Origin: Bacteroidaceae bacterium
Lineage (GTDB): Bacteria; Bacteroidota; Bacteroidia; Bacteroidales; Bacteroidaceae
NCBI GenBank assembly: GCA_017461345.1
Contig: JAFTYP010000016.1
Location: 1 to 64,000, forward strand
Length of the DNA stretch: 64,000 nucleotides
Direction of reading: 5' to 3'
A program made the position numbers and the translations under genes. Positions 1 to 8,380 of this stretch are shown one piece after another. Position 1 is the first letter of the stretch. Each line of letters begins with the position of its first letter. The notes below the pieces were generated by a model, which saw nothing but the letters and a program-made list of their open reading frames with translations, made no database searches and was not told the origin of the DNA.

Positions 1-95
1 AATTTCAACTCTTTGCACAGAGGTTCAAGAGGCTCTCCAGATTGCAAACGACTTACGATATTTAATCGTTCTTCAAAGTTATGATGTCTGTACAT
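1..95 (-). CDS. IS3-family transposase OrfA, N-terminal fragment (window edge)
   Basis: The minus strand from 95 encodes MYRHHNFEERLNIVSRLQ followed by SGEPLEPLCKELK up to the window edge. This matches the N-terminal helix-turn-helix pattern of IS3-family OrfA proteins, which bind the element ends and begin with a short basic stretch and an E-R-L-x-I-V helix. Only 31 codons are visible, so integrity of the element cannot be judged. The ATG sits just inside the terminal repeat, as usual for this family. Confidence 0.65.
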   Translation of the reverse strand, partial: MYRHHNFEERLNIVSRLQSGEPLEPLCKELK

Positions 96-99
96 AAAA

Positions 100-133
100 C
101 ACCCCAAAAGTTTTGTGTCTAACTTTTGGGGTG
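100..133. repeat. 13-bp perfect inverted repeat inside the IS end
   Basis: Arms CACCCCAAAAGTT (100-112) and AACTTTTGGGGTG (121-133) are perfectly complementary around an 8-nt loop. The outer arm is part of the IS terminal repeat. The structure would form a hairpin in any transcript entering the element from outside, a known way IS elements keep readthrough out of the transposase gene. Confidence 0.7.
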
Positions 134-215
134 CAGTTCAGATTCGACAATCGTGGCGGGGTATTTTTTATGTCTGCAAAAGTGTTGATTTCCATCACTC
201 CCGGAGAACCCGAAA

Positions 216-300
216 AACTTCTGCAGTGAACTTGCCCGACTTCTGCAGAGAACTTCGCCAACTTCTGCAGAGAAGTTGCCTGACTACACGCGTGAAGTTG
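216..300. repeat. 22-bp tandem array, CTGCAG core
   Basis: Successive units start with ACTTCTGCAG and repeat every 22 bp: three clear units, then a degenerate fourth at 282-300. The core CTGCAG is palindromic and is flanked by ACTTCT/GAGAACTT-like arms. The array lies just outside the terminator of the fimbrillin-like operon. Confidence 0.85.
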
Positions 301-393
301 GGCGGAAGGACGCGTCCGTTTTGCCAAGTGGACGTGTGGTGTTTTTCTTCCCTACGAATAGGGCTGTTGCATCAGCCACATGGAGGTGCGGGG

Positions 394-429
394 AAAACAA
401 TGGGAGCGTGCCGGAATGGCACACTCCCA
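394..429 (-). terminator. Hairpin terminator of the fimbrillin-like operon
   Basis: TGGGAGCGTGCC (401-412) pairs with GGCACACTCCCA (418-429) with one mismatch around a 5-nt loop. On the minus strand the stem is followed by TTGTTTT (400-394). It lies about 60 bp beyond the stop codon of the last gene of the leftward operon. The same hairpin type closes the opposite, rightward unit at 13260. Confidence 0.75.
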
Positions 430-487
430 TGCGTAGTGTTGTCTGCTATCGGTTCCTGCCCGTTGCTATCGGGCAAGGAAGCGACAA

Positions 488-1498
488 TCAGCCTTCTGTC
501 TGTGTTTCGGGGAAGAAGATGTCGCCATCGTATGTGGGATCGATGGAGATGTTGAACTGGATGTCGCCAGTCAGAATCTTACCCAGAATGTTTGTTCTCC
601 AGTTGCGCTGTACGGGAACGCTGGTCAAGCCTTCGCTGAAGACGATGGGGTTGCCGCTCTTCGGGGTGAAGGTGTACTGCAACTCCTGCAAGGTGGTTCT
701 GTCGGTGCCCAGCAAGCCGTTCTGGTCGGCTGTTGCGTCGTGGTCGGCAACGAGAATGTAACTCATGGAGAGCCATACGTATTTCTCGTTTTCATCCTCG
801 AAGTCGCCGTCCTTGTTTACATCGACGGTGAAGGCTTCGGCGGGAATCGCCTCCGAGCCATAAGACACCTCTACGTCGGTAGTCTCTTCGCCCACAGCAC
901 CGGTGAGCAGGTTAAGGGAGGTGGCTGCGTTCTTGATGACTACAGAAGACTTCTCGATTTCGATGCCGGAAGCAACGGCAGCATCCCAGTCGTCCTGATA
1001 GACGCCAACATTGATTTGTGCGAACGGACGCTTCAACTCAACATTGATGGAAGTGGAACTGGTTACGGTGAACTCTACGGTCTTGAAGAATGCGTCGCGA
1101 GTCTCGTCGTTGTTGACGTCGGCTGCATAGTTTACAGCAACGGTCATGTCGTTGGTGTTCACAGTGTAGGCATCGCAATCGCTGTCCTGTGCCCAGAAAG
1201 CCATCTTGTAGGTCTGGCCCTTAGCCAGTGTGATGCTCTCGGTTGTGGGGAAAGATGTTGTCTTGTCCACAGCAGCGATGGTAGAGATGCGGTTGCCGTT
1301 CTCGTCGAACACGGCATAAACCAATCTGTCGGCACCTGTGCCGTCGCTGATGGCACGGGTGGCAATACCGCCTTCGAGACCAAGTTTGAAAGAGACTTGA
1401 ACGTCGTTCTCGGACTGAGATGTAGCCAAATCCTCGTTTGTGCATGATGTTGACAGCAGCGTGGCTGCAAACATTCCTAAAATCAGGTTCTTTTTCAT
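488..1498 (-). CDS. Fimbrillin-like surface lipoprotein, paralogue 1
   Basis: 336 residues. The N-terminus MKKNLILGMFAATLLSTSC is a lipoprotein signal with the lipid-bearing Cys at 19. It is followed by TNED, an acidic start as in Bacteroidetes surface-exposed lipoproteins. The stretch ATRAISDGTGADRLVYAVFD is shared almost word for word with the next two upstream genes, as is KRPFAQINVG near the middle. I read it as a two-beta-domain fimbrillin-like protein (FimA/Mfa1 superfamily in a broad sense). It is the shortest of the three paralogues and lacks their C-terminal beta-helical extension. It is the last gene of the leftward operon, 70 bp after the previous gene. Function as a pilus stalk or tip subunit is inference. 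Confidence 0.75.
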   Translation of the reverse strand: MKKNLILGMFAATLLSTSCTNEDLATSQSENDVQVSFKLGLEGGIATRAISDGTGADRLVYAVFDENGNRISTIAAVDKTTSFPTTESITLAKGQTYKMAFWAQDSDCDAYTVNTNDMTVAVNYAADVNNDETRDAFFKTVEFTVTSSTSINVELKRPFAQINVGVYQDDWDAAVASGIEIEKSSVVIKNAATSLNLLTGAVGEETTDVEVSYGSEAIPAEAFTVDVNKDGDFEDENEKYVWLSMSYILVADHDATADQNGLLGTDRTTLQELQYTFTPKSGNPIVFSEGLTSVPVQRNWRTNILGKILTGDIQFNISIDPTYDGDIFFPETQTEG

Positions 1499-1568
1499 TT
1501 TGTTTATTAATTAAATTAAAGCAATTTCTTTTTCTTCGGATTAAATGGCAATGCGGAGGCCGCCCCTA

Positions 1569-3308
1569 TTAAAGGCCGGACCACTCCAGCCCCATTGCCT
1601 CTCGCAACTCCTTGTAGGTGTACTCCACTCCCTCGCACATGATGGTGCCCACAGATGCTCCGTCTTCTATGATCAGGAACTCCACATCGGTAGAAACCAA
1701 CTGAAGCGTGTCGATCTTTGCACCGCTCTTGATGGTCATGGTCGTAGAATACTCCTTGCCTCCGTATGGGCATCGCGGTTCACAACAAACAACTTTCTTG
1801 ATGGTTGTGCCGGAACCAATCGTCATCCACGAATGTTTCGTAGAGTCGCACGTGCCACAGAAGAGGGTGTCTATGATGACGTCGTACAACTCCACCACTG
1901 CATGAGTCCAGGCCAATATGGTGCCGTATATGCCGCCATTGAACACGGCATCTGATTCGTTGCGCACACCAATATCGACAGGTATCACCTTGTGTTCGAC
2001 ACCATGCTTGTCGGTCACCGTTGTCCGGGTTGTGGTGGTGCCGGTCATCTTGCAGTTGTTGAGTATCGTCTTGCCATAAGCAATGCATGCCGGCGAGAAG
2101 TACCACTCGTGACATTCAATGCACGACGAAACCGACAGGTTGCGCAACTCAACGTTGTTGAGCACATTGTTGTAGTTGACATACATACTGCCACGATATT
2201 CGCCCAGTTCGATGGTCCAGATGTCGCCCGTGAAGAGCAAGTTGTTATAGGTTATGGTCTGGCCGTCCTCGCTTGCAAACTGCATGGCAGTGTTGTGGTC
2301 GGACATATTGTAGATGGTGTTTGATATCGTAGAGTCCTGCGACACATTGTAATACACGTCACCACCTGCCGTATTGCCGTCGTCGTCGTATGTGCGTACA
2401 TTTATCTCTCCGTTGTTCGTCAGCACCTGACCAAAGTAGTCCGTGCGGCAATTACGCTGCAACTGCACATTGTTTGCACTTTCGTTCTCGAACATCACAG
2501 CCTCGTTCTTATCGTTGAGGAAGAAGAACTCGGCAGTGTGCGTCGAAGGCTCCTTGTCTGCCAGAAGATAGGCCATGGAGACATAAGTGTATTCCTCCGA
2601 CGTGCCGTTGTCGTCCACATCGGCAACAAGGTTCCCCACAGGCAGAGCCTTTGGCTTGAGCGAAGCATTGGCCCTGTCGGACACCTTGCCCGTAAGGAGG
2701 TCGATGCTGTGAGGCACATCACGAACACGCATGGACGACTTCGTGATGTCGAAACCATGGAAATCCTTGACGTACTCCCAGTCGAAGGGGAATGCACCCA
2801 CATTCAGTTGTGCAAAAGGACGACGAAGCGTAACCTCTACCACGTCGTCTGCCGTAGTAAACGCATCGGACACACCATAGAAGGCATCACTATTCTCGTC
2901 GTTGCACGACTGGGAATAATCTACCGACACCTTCATGTCGTCGGTAACAGTGTATGCCTGCGTCTGGCTGTTCTGTGCCCAAAACACCGCCTTGTAACGC
3001 TTGCCGTATGGCAACGTGATGTTCAGAGACGTGCCTGCAGCGGACGTAATGTTCGAAATGCCACTGTTCCATGTCTTGGGGACAACCACATCGCCATTCT
3101 CTGCAAAGACAGCAAAACACAGTTTGTCGACACTCTTGCCGTCGCTGATGGCACGCGTGCTCATTTCCTTGTCTGCATCTGTTCGCAACAAGAAACTGAC
3201 GGTCATACTCTTCTCCACATCGTGCGAGGAGACAAGATTGTCTTCCTTGCAAGAGGCAAGCAATGTAATGCCTACGAGGACTAATAGATATTTAAAAGAT
3301 AACTTCAT
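1569..3308 (-). CDS. Fimbrillin-like surface lipoprotein with C-terminal beta-helix-like region, paralogue 2
   Basis: 579 residues. Signal MKLSFKYLLVLVGITLLASC puts the lipidated Cys at 20, followed by KEDN. Residues about 25-320 match the neighbouring paralogues (TRAISDGKSVDKLCFAVFAENG, LRRPFAQLNVGAFPFDWE). Residues about 330-579 are an added region of short alternating hydrophobic strands (for example NNLLFTGDIWTIELGEYRG, MTIKSGAKIDTLQLVSTD), typical of a parallel beta-helix, with several cysteines. Such an extension would suit an adhesive tip subunit, but that is inference. The gene lies 60 bp after its upstream neighbour in the same operon. Confidence 0.75.
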   Translation of the reverse strand: MKLSFKYLLVLVGITLLASCKEDNLVSSHDVEKSMTVSFLLRTDADKEMSTRAISDGKSVDKLCFAVFAENGDVVVPKTWNSGISNITSAAGTSLNITLPYGKRYKAVFWAQNSQTQAYTVTDDMKVSVDYSQSCNDENSDAFYGVSDAFTTADDVVEVTLRRPFAQLNVGAFPFDWEYVKDFHGFDITKSSMRVRDVPHSIDLLTGKVSDRANASLKPKALPVGNLVADVDDNGTSEEYTYVSMAYLLADKEPSTHTAEFFFLNDKNEAVMFENESANNVQLQRNCRTDYFGQVLTNNGEINVRTYDDDGNTAGGDVYYNVSQDSTISNTIYNMSDHNTAMQFASEDGQTITYNNLLFTGDIWTIELGEYRGSMYVNYNNVLNNVELRNLSVSSCIECHEWYFSPACIAYGKTILNNCKMTGTTTTRTTVTDKHGVEHKVIPVDIGVRNESDAVFNGGIYGTILAWTHAVVELYDVIIDTLFCGTCDSTKHSWMTIGSGTTIKKVVCCEPRCPYGGKEYSTTMTIKSGAKIDTLQLVSTDVEFLIIEDGASVGTIMCEGVEYTYKELREAMGLEWSGL

Positions 3309-3368
3309 TATAAATCAGCAGACACCAATTTTCTTATTTAAGTGCTTTCATGTATTCTGTTTCGACAA

Positions 3369-5138
3369 TTAGATGCTTGGCGCAGGATTGGGAATCTCGT
3401 CGATGGCATTGACAATCTCCCCTACGGTTGCACCTTCTTCGATGATGACAGACAAGTTGCCGTACTTGTCAAGCGAAGGACGGTTGTTCATATCCAAACG
3501 CTTCACAACCGCACCGGCCTTGACAATAATTGAAGGAGCCCATCTGTTTGCAGGATCGTCAATCCAATGATATTGGCCGTTTTCATCCTTCGCTCGTTTT
3601 GCCAAGCCTGAACTTGTAACAAAAATCTCGTCCACAACAGTGCCTGGGCCAACTGTAAGGTGTGCATCTGCAAACGAATTGTGGTGTGTACTGCATCGGA
3701 TGTACTTCAGTTTCGTATCGTTAAGCGTAATCATCGAATGGCTCCAGGCATAGAGTCTGTCAACTACACAATTATTGAACACTGCAGCGCAGTTATTGGG
3801 CACACCACAGTCGTAGGGCAAAGGTTCGCGCATGTCGCCATAGTTGTCGGGGAAGGGAACGGCTGTGGTGGTTGTTCCTGTGAACTCACAATCGTTGACG
3901 GTGTTTACACCACGCAGGAAGACAAGCGGACACATATAGTCGATAGCCTTCACATTTTCAATGCCCGGATGATCTACAACCATGTCCTTTGCCACAACTC
4001 TGTTCAAGACATTGGTGAAGTTTATATAGTTGCCCTTGTCGCGATACTCGCCAAAAGCAATGAACTGAACTCTTCCGGAGAAGGTTACGTCGTTGAACGT
4101 AAGTAGATTGTTGTTTTGTGAGGTGAATGTAGCGGCTTCGTCTGTGTTGAAAGCAAACACCTTGTCCTCGATAAGGATGTCTTCGCTGAAGTTGTAGTAC
4201 AAGCCTGCAGAGTTAATGGTTTCGCCTTCGTAGATGGGATCAATCTTCACATTGAACGAGATGTCACCGGTGAGGAACTGACCAACGATGTTGGTGCGCC
4301 AGTTACGACATACGGGCACTGACTCGAGTCCGGTGTTGAAGTCGATGGGGTTGCTTCCGTCTGCCTCGGCAAACACAAACGACATTGCGTGTGTTGAAGA
4401 CGTGGGAGAAGCCAGCAAGTATGACATAGACAGATAAACATACGACTCGGTAACGCCATTGTTATCGACATCGACCACCAATTCCTCTTCGGGGATTGTG
4501 TTCAACGAGTAGTTTACTTCCACTTCGCCAGTAGCCTCGCCAGTGAACATGTTGAGTTGGTTGGGCACGTTCTGGATGTTTGCAGAAGACGTTGCAATGT
4601 CCACACCCTGTTCGGCAGCATGTTCGAAATCGAAGGGGAAAGCACCTACATTGACTTGTGCAAACGGACGCTTCAGCACGACGCCTATAGTGCGAGTGCC
4701 TTCAACCTTAAAGATTTCTGTTGCTGCATAGAATGCGTCGCGAGCCTCATCGTTGTTGATGCCCTCGTAGTTGACCGTCAGTTGCATATCGTCGGAAACG
4801 GTGTATGCCTCACAGTTTGGGTTCTGTGCCCAGAAGACTGCCTTGTATGACTGTCCCTTGGTCAGGGAAACACTCATCTTGTATCCTTCCTGAGTGAGCA
4901 ATGCTGTCACGTTGTTCACAACATTCTTACTGATAATCAACTCGCCTGCTTCGTTGAACACACCGTACATGAGTTGTGTGGCGCCCGTGCCGTCGCTGAT
5001 GGCACGTGTGACAGGCAGATTCTCTACGTCGAGGCAGAATGAAACCTCTACTGTCTCGGGTGAAACAGATTCCTGCTCGTTTGTGCATGCAAACATAAAG
5101 GCACACATTGCAAGTAAGAAAAGATGTAATTTTTTCAT
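3369..5138 (-). CDS. Fimbrillin-like surface lipoprotein with C-terminal beta-helix-like region, paralogue 3
   Basis: 589 residues. Signal MKKLHLFLLAMCAFMFAC has Cys 18, followed by TNEQE. The fimbrillin-like half contains TRAISDGTGATQLMYGVFNE and KRPFAQVNVGAFPFDFE, closely matching both other paralogues. The C-terminal half has the same architecture as paralogue 2 and the same ending logic (VIIEEGATVGEIV here, LIIEDGASVGTIM there). The two long paralogues thus arose by duplication of a two-part gene. It lies 48 bp after the anchor-like gene and 60 bp before paralogue 2. Surface exposure is inferred from the acidic residues after the lipobox. Confidence 0.75.
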   Translation of the reverse strand: MKKLHLFLLAMCAFMFACTNEQESVSPETVEVSFCLDVENLPVTRAISDGTGATQLMYGVFNEAGELIISKNVVNNVTALLTQEGYKMSVSLTKGQSYKAVFWAQNPNCEAYTVSDDMQLTVNYEGINNDEARDAFYAATEIFKVEGTRTIGVVLKRPFAQVNVGAFPFDFEHAAEQGVDIATSSANIQNVPNQLNMFTGEATGEVEVNYSLNTIPEEELVVDVDNNGVTESYVYLSMSYLLASPTSSTHAMSFVFAEADGSNPIDFNTGLESVPVCRNWRTNIVGQFLTGDISFNVKIDPIYEGETINSAGLYYNFSEDILIEDKVFAFNTDEAATFTSQNNNLLTFNDVTFSGRVQFIAFGEYRDKGNYINFTNVLNRVVAKDMVVDHPGIENVKAIDYMCPLVFLRGVNTVNDCEFTGTTTTAVPFPDNYGDMREPLPYDCGVPNNCAAVFNNCVVDRLYAWSHSMITLNDTKLKYIRCSTHHNSFADAHLTVGPGTVVDEIFVTSSGLAKRAKDENGQYHWIDDPANRWAPSIIVKAGAVVKRLDMNNRPSLDKYGNLSVIIEEGATVGEIVNAIDEIPNPAPSI

Positions 5139-5186
5139 TGTTTTGTTGTTTTTGGGTGATATATATTTTATTTGTGATTTGTTCCG

Positions 5187-6248
5187 TTATGGGAATATGA
5201 GATTGTATTCTCCGTCGTACTCCGGATTGATGGCGACACCTCCCGATGCGTCCATCAAGAGGAATGTTCCTGTCATTATGGTGTGATGACTTCGCTTCAG
5301 TGGAACTTCGATAGGTTCTGTCATGGAGAGTTGCAGACCTTCGTTGTCGTACAAGCCGATCTGTACTGTCACAGCCGACCTTGTGCCATTTACAAACACA
5401 TAGTCAAAGCCCATTGACGCATCGGAAGCCGACAGTTCCTTCAGTGTCGACTCGAAGAGGACGCCTGTTGACGAGTCGACAGGCTTGTCGGTGTAGATGC
5501 TGTAGGCACAAGGCATGAAGCCTACATAATAGAACACCACTCTGTAGTCTTCTATGTTTACGGCTCTTGTGGAGACGTCGATGGAAGGCAGGCTGCTTTC
5601 TCCGTTTGCTTCGGCAGCAACGCGGGTGGACTCTTTTTCTATGAACTCTGCAACGTCGTTTGTAACGAACTCAAACTTTGCGAGCGGTCGCTGCATGGTG
5701 ATTTCGTATGTTTCGGGAAGACGTTCCCTGATGTCCGACACGAGCGAGATGCTGTTCGAACCTCGGAAGGCATCGCGATAGTTGGTGTTGCTTCGGTGGT
5801 TGCCTTGCAACATGATGTTTGCAAAGTTGTCTGTATTATATATATATGTATTGTCGCCAGTCTGCTGCAGGTCCGACCACACCCGTATGTTGTAGTCTCC
5901 CGGCGGAAGGGCAAGCGTCACTTCGTGGTCGTAGCCTTCTGCTATGTCTTTTGTAAAGACGAATTCAGCCGTTGCACTTTGCGCCGTACGCTGTTTGTCT
6001 TGTGCCGGATAGGCACGGACTATGTAGCGTATCTTGCCGTTTGCCAGATGGTTGTCGTATGTCTTGCCCAGTCCTTGTTCTACAACCGATGTGCCGTCGT
6101 ATGAATGTTTCCATTCGGTCATCTCGGTTTCGTAGTTCAGGCGGAGATGGAAGGTCACCGTTTCTGGTGCCACGGGGAATTCGTGGACGTCGCAGGCTGT
6201 GAGCAACAGCAGAGGAAGGCTGACGATGAGCCATAGGAGTTTTCTCAT
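5187..6248 (-). CDS. Fimbrial anchor-like lipoprotein (FimB/Mfa2-like)
   Basis: 353 residues with a lipoprotein signal (MRKLLWLIVSLPLLLLTAC, Cys 19). The body resembles Bacteroidales fimbriae-associated lipoproteins of the FimB/Mfa2 or related DUF type. It has YNIRVWSD followed by a tract on dose-like strands (NFANIMLQG), then MQRPLAKFEFVTND and a C-terminal LKRSHHTIMTGTF. The gene starts inside the stop codon of the DUF3575 gene (4-bp ATGA overlap), so the two are translationally coupled. By analogy with Porphyromonas fimbriae it may anchor or start assembly of the fimbrillin-like subunits encoded after it. The family assignment is from recall of similar sequences and needs a profile search. 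Confidence 0.65.
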   Translation of the reverse strand: MRKLLWLIVSLPLLLLTACDVHEFPVAPETVTFHLRLNYETEMTEWKHSYDGTSVVEQGLGKTYDNHLANGKIRYIVRAYPAQDKQRTAQSATAEFVFTKDIAEGYDHEVTLALPPGDYNIRVWSDLQQTGDNTYIYNTDNFANIMLQGNHRSNTNYRDAFRGSNSISLVSDIRERLPETYEITMQRPLAKFEFVTNDVAEFIEKESTRVAAEANGESSLPSIDVSTRAVNIEDYRVVFYYVGFMPCAYSIYTDKPVDSSTGVLFESTLKELSASDASMGFDYVFVNGTRSAVTVQIGLYDNEGLQLSMTEPIEVPLKRSHHTIMTGTFLLMDASGGVAINPEYDGEYNLIFP

Positions 6249-7561
6249 TTCAGGCCTCCTTTCTTCTTAAGGTCGAACGTGTACATAAACGATATGGCAG
6301 CCTGGTCGATGCCCCAATAGGTTTTCTTGATTGTTTCTGTCATCAAACCGTCTTTTGTTTTCTTGGTATTGTGGAACACGTCGTAGTGGAGCGGATAGAC
6401 ACCGGCACCGAGCGAGAACTCCATCCTCCAGCGGTTGTTCTTGCTGATAGGCATACGGTAACCTACGCTCAAGCCGCCGCCGATGGCAGGTGTTGTGCCG
6501 TCGTGGTCCTGATAGCGATAGTCGCCATTGAAAGCAAAGTTGTAGTATGTGAGTCCGAAATGTGCTCCGGCAAAGAAACCATCGTTCTTCTGGGAGAGCC
6601 AGTAACGGAACTCCGGTTGAATGGAGAATGTTCTGAACTTGATGGTGCTGCGGAAGTAGTTCCACGCCGAATAACAGATGGGCAGAGTGAACGACCAGTG
6701 CTTGGCAAAGTCGATTTCCGCACCGACATTTGCAATGGCGAGTCCCAAGCCGACTGCATTGGTCTTAAGGTGTACTCGTGGCGTCCACTCCTCCGGAACA
6801 GGAACAACCGGTACCACTACAGGCGACTCCTCCGCTTTATCACCTTCCACGGGAGCGGGCTCAGGTTCGTTCACTACAGGTTCTTTCTCTACAGGCGGCT
6901 CCGGCTTTGCCTCTTCGCTATAATATAATATAATGAACGAAGAGTTACGTATGCGCGGATAGTAAGTGGCGAGCAGATAACGATACACCGGCAACTGCTG
7001 CATACGCCATTTCTTCGTGCCGATATTGATGTCCGAATCGATGATGGAGATAACCTTTTCTATGGTCTCCTTCTTCATCAAGGTGTCGTTCTTCACATAT
7101 TCGCGCAGCCTCTTCCACGATTCGCCGTCGGGATAGACGGTCAGGCGGTCGCGCAGTTGCGGATGTGTGTCCTGAATGTGCTTGCGCATCGTGTTGGCTC
7201 TGTTTCTGGAGAGCCAGAGGTTGTGTTCGTAAACACCTTCGGGAGACGACTGCGACACGACCACCACCGAGTCGATTCGCGAAATGCCGATGGAATCAAC
7301 CTTTTGGGCAAACTTCTGCAGAGAGGCACGGTTGCCCATATAGTCGAGGTCGAGATAATGTTTGTCGAGCCTGAAATGCACCTCGATGTTCTCGAAACGC
7401 TGATTCTTACGAATACGGTCGCCCAACGTATCGATGCTGACAATGCATCCATCGTCTGAGGAAGAAAGAAACGTTTCCGTTCTGTTTTCCTGGGGATACA
7501 TACTCCCCACACCTAATAGCAAAGCAATTAGTGTTATGCAAAATTTCCCAACAAAACTCAT
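6245..7561 (-). CDS. DUF3575 outer-membrane-associated protein, first gene of the fimbrillin-like operon
   Basis: 438 residues. A cleavable signal (about 1-23, ending near MYPQ) is followed by an OmpA-like alpha/beta segment (HFRLDKHYLDLDYMGN, DSVVVVSQSSPEG, LSRNRANTMRKHI). Then comes a Pro/Glu/Val-rich linker at about 220-260 (EEAKPEPPVEKEP) and a C-terminal beta-barrel-like region (HFGLTYYNFAFNGDYRY, GGGLSVGYRMPI) that is the DUF3575 signature. DUF3575 proteins are regularly encoded next to fimbrillin genes in Bacteroidales and are thought to act in fimbrial biogenesis at the outer membrane. It is the promoter-proximal gene of a five-gene leftward operon. Confidence 0.75.
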   Translation of the reverse strand: MSFVGKFCITLIALLLGVGSMYPQENRTETFLSSSDDGCIVSIDTLGDRIRKNQRFENIEVHFRLDKHYLDLDYMGNRASLQKFAQKVDSIGISRIDSVVVVSQSSPEGVYEHNLWLSRNRANTMRKHIQDTHPQLRDRLTVYPDGESWKRLREYVKNDTLMKKETIEKVISIIDSDINIGTKKWRMQQLPVYRYLLATYYPRIRNSSFIILYYSEEAKPEPPVEKEPVVNEPEPAPVEGDKAEESPVVVPVVPVPEEWTPRVHLKTNAVGLGLAIANVGAEIDFAKHWSFTLPICYSAWNYFRSTIKFRTFSIQPEFRYWLSQKNDGFFAGAHFGLTYYNFAFNGDYRYQDHDGTTPAIGGGLSVGYRMPISKNNRWRMEFSLGAGVYPLHYDVFHNTKKTKDGLMTETIKKTYWGIDQAAISFMYTFDLKKKGGLK

Positions 7562-7590
7562 ACCCGATATTTTGAGATTAACAAGTCACT

Positions 7591-7605
7591 TCTCTTGGGA
7601 AGAGA
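7591..7605. promoter_or_regulatory. Palindrome TCTCTT-GGG-AAGAGA
   Basis: Perfect 6-bp arms around GGG, 30 bp upstream of the start of the DUF3575 operon. It is the exact reverse complement of the site at 8128-8142 (spacer CCC), so the two lie in inverted orientation. A third site with spacer AAA is at 8287-8303. It could be a regulator operator or one end of an invertible segment. Confidence 0.6.
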
Positions 7606-7778
7606 CAGACACAAAAGCAGATGCTCCACTTCGACAAGGAAGGCAATGCAAACAGCGTACGACCCCGTTTGCATCAGCAGTATTTTGCTACGGGCAAATG
7701 CACAGCAGAAAATTGCAAAAAATGCTTATTTCATCGTCTTTTAGAGGTAAAGTACCCTCTCCCACGAGCCCACTTTTC

Positions 7779-7852
7779 CAACTTCTGCAGTGAACTTCGT
7801 CAACTTCTGCAGAGAACTTCGCCAACTTCTGCAGAGAACTTTGTCAACTTCT
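7779..7852. repeat. 22-bp tandem array, CTGCAG core
   Basis: Three 22-bp units beginning AACTTCTGCAG at 7780, 7802 and 7824, with a fourth half unit (CAACTTCTTTGG). The middle unit is identical to a unit of the array at 216-300. It lies in the divergent region between the two surface operons, not at a 3' end. Confidence 0.85.
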
Positions 7853-7929
7853 TTGGAGATGTTTTCCGTCTGCCCAAATCAAGCCCTCTCATACAGGCAA
7901 GAACAAAGGTTTTAAGGAGCAAAAATGGT

Positions 7930-7957
7930 ATTTCGAGGCACTGAAATGGTATCTTTG
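7930..7957 (+). promoter_or_regulatory. Candidate promoter, -7 box TATCTTTG
   Basis: TATCTTTG at 7950-7957 fits the Bacteroidetes TAnnTTTG box. TTTCG at 7931 is a weak -33 match. It points toward the giant repetitive gene and lies between the inverted GGG and CCC palindromes, so an inversion of that segment would turn it toward the fimbrillin-like operon. Confidence 0.4.
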
Positions 7958-8127
7958 CACGAAATAAGGTAGTATTGGAGACGAAAACAGTAGTTTTTGT
8001 TGGATTTCTTGTATTCTAAGAATAGGAAATTGCAATGTAGAGGTCAAAAAACAGCATAAAAAGAAACTTTTTTGTATATTTTGCAGCAATTAATAAAATA
8101 ATGTGTAATTTTGCCACGATAATGTTT

Positions 8128-8142
8128 TCTCTTCCCAAGAGA
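8128..8142. promoter_or_regulatory. Palindrome TCTCTT-CCC-AAGAGA
   Basis: Exact reverse complement of 7591-7605 over all 15 bases. The two sites bracket 522 bp of non-coding sequence that includes the CTGCAG array and the candidate promoter at 7930-7957. Confidence 0.6.
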
Positions 8143-8241
8143 TTTGTGTTTTTCCTTGCTTTGCGTCATATTATTCTTCTGCTTTGTTAAATAATGTCAA
8201 AAGAATAAGTAAATAAAACCATTTAACTTTGTTAAAAGATG

Positions 8242-8269
8242 TTTGTTTTGTGTTTTTGTGCTACCTTTG
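8242..8269 (+). promoter_or_regulatory. Promoter of the giant repetitive gene
   Basis: TACCTTTG at 8262-8269 with TTTG at 8242-8245, 20 bp start to start. Transcription would begin near 8276, giving a leader of about 105 nt to the ATG at 8381. Confidence 0.6.
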
Positions 8270-8286
8270 TGCCCGAAAATATGGCT

Positions 8287-8303
8287 TTCTCTTAAAAAGA
8301 GAA
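8287..8303. promoter_or_regulatory. Palindrome TTCTCTT-AAA-AAGAGAA in the leader
   Basis: Third member of the TCTCTT-N3-AAGAGA family, here with 7-bp arms and spacer AAA. It lies about 10-25 nt downstream of the predicted transcription start of the giant gene, a position suited to a repressor or to an RNA hairpin. Confidence 0.55.
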
Positions 8304-8380
8304 GTTTATTACATCCATTCTCCGCCATAAAATACGATACAATTAAAATAACAACTATTGTTTAACTAAATTAATTCACA

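Larger units (their letters stand above)
1..140 (-). mobile_element. End of an IS3-family (IS150-group-like) insertion sequence, cut by window start
   Basis: Read on the minus strand, the element begins at position 140 with TGAACTGCACCCCAAAAG, which resembles the terminal inverted repeat of IS150-group elements (TG start, run of C then AAAAGTT). It is followed 45 bases later by the start of an OrfA-like reading frame. Both the terminus and the frame point the same way. The rest of the element lies to the left of the window. The target-site duplication cannot be checked because the other end is not visible. Confidence 0.7.
216..440. repeat. ~200-bp dispersed element, copy 1 (CTGCAG array plus terminator)
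   Basis: From left to right it holds three 22-bp CTGCAG units (216-300), then a segment with GAAGGACGCG, TGTGGTGTTTT, and GGGCTGTTGCATCAGCC-like sequence, then a hairpin terminator (394-429). The reverse complement of 13256-13456 has the same blocks in the same order with scattered differences. The two copies are thus inverted relative to each other and lie at the outer ends of the surface-protein block. No other gene is seen in 141-487. Confidence 0.75.

Noticed and set aside
276..761. 161-codon frame over the 216-440 element
   Set aside because: Its first part recurs as a frame at the inverted copy near 13300, but this follows from DNA repeat homology. The frame then runs antisense into a real gene.
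740..1447. 235-codon frame opposite fimbrillin-like paralogue 1
   Set aside because: Same composition artefact; the minus frame has lipobox and paralogues.
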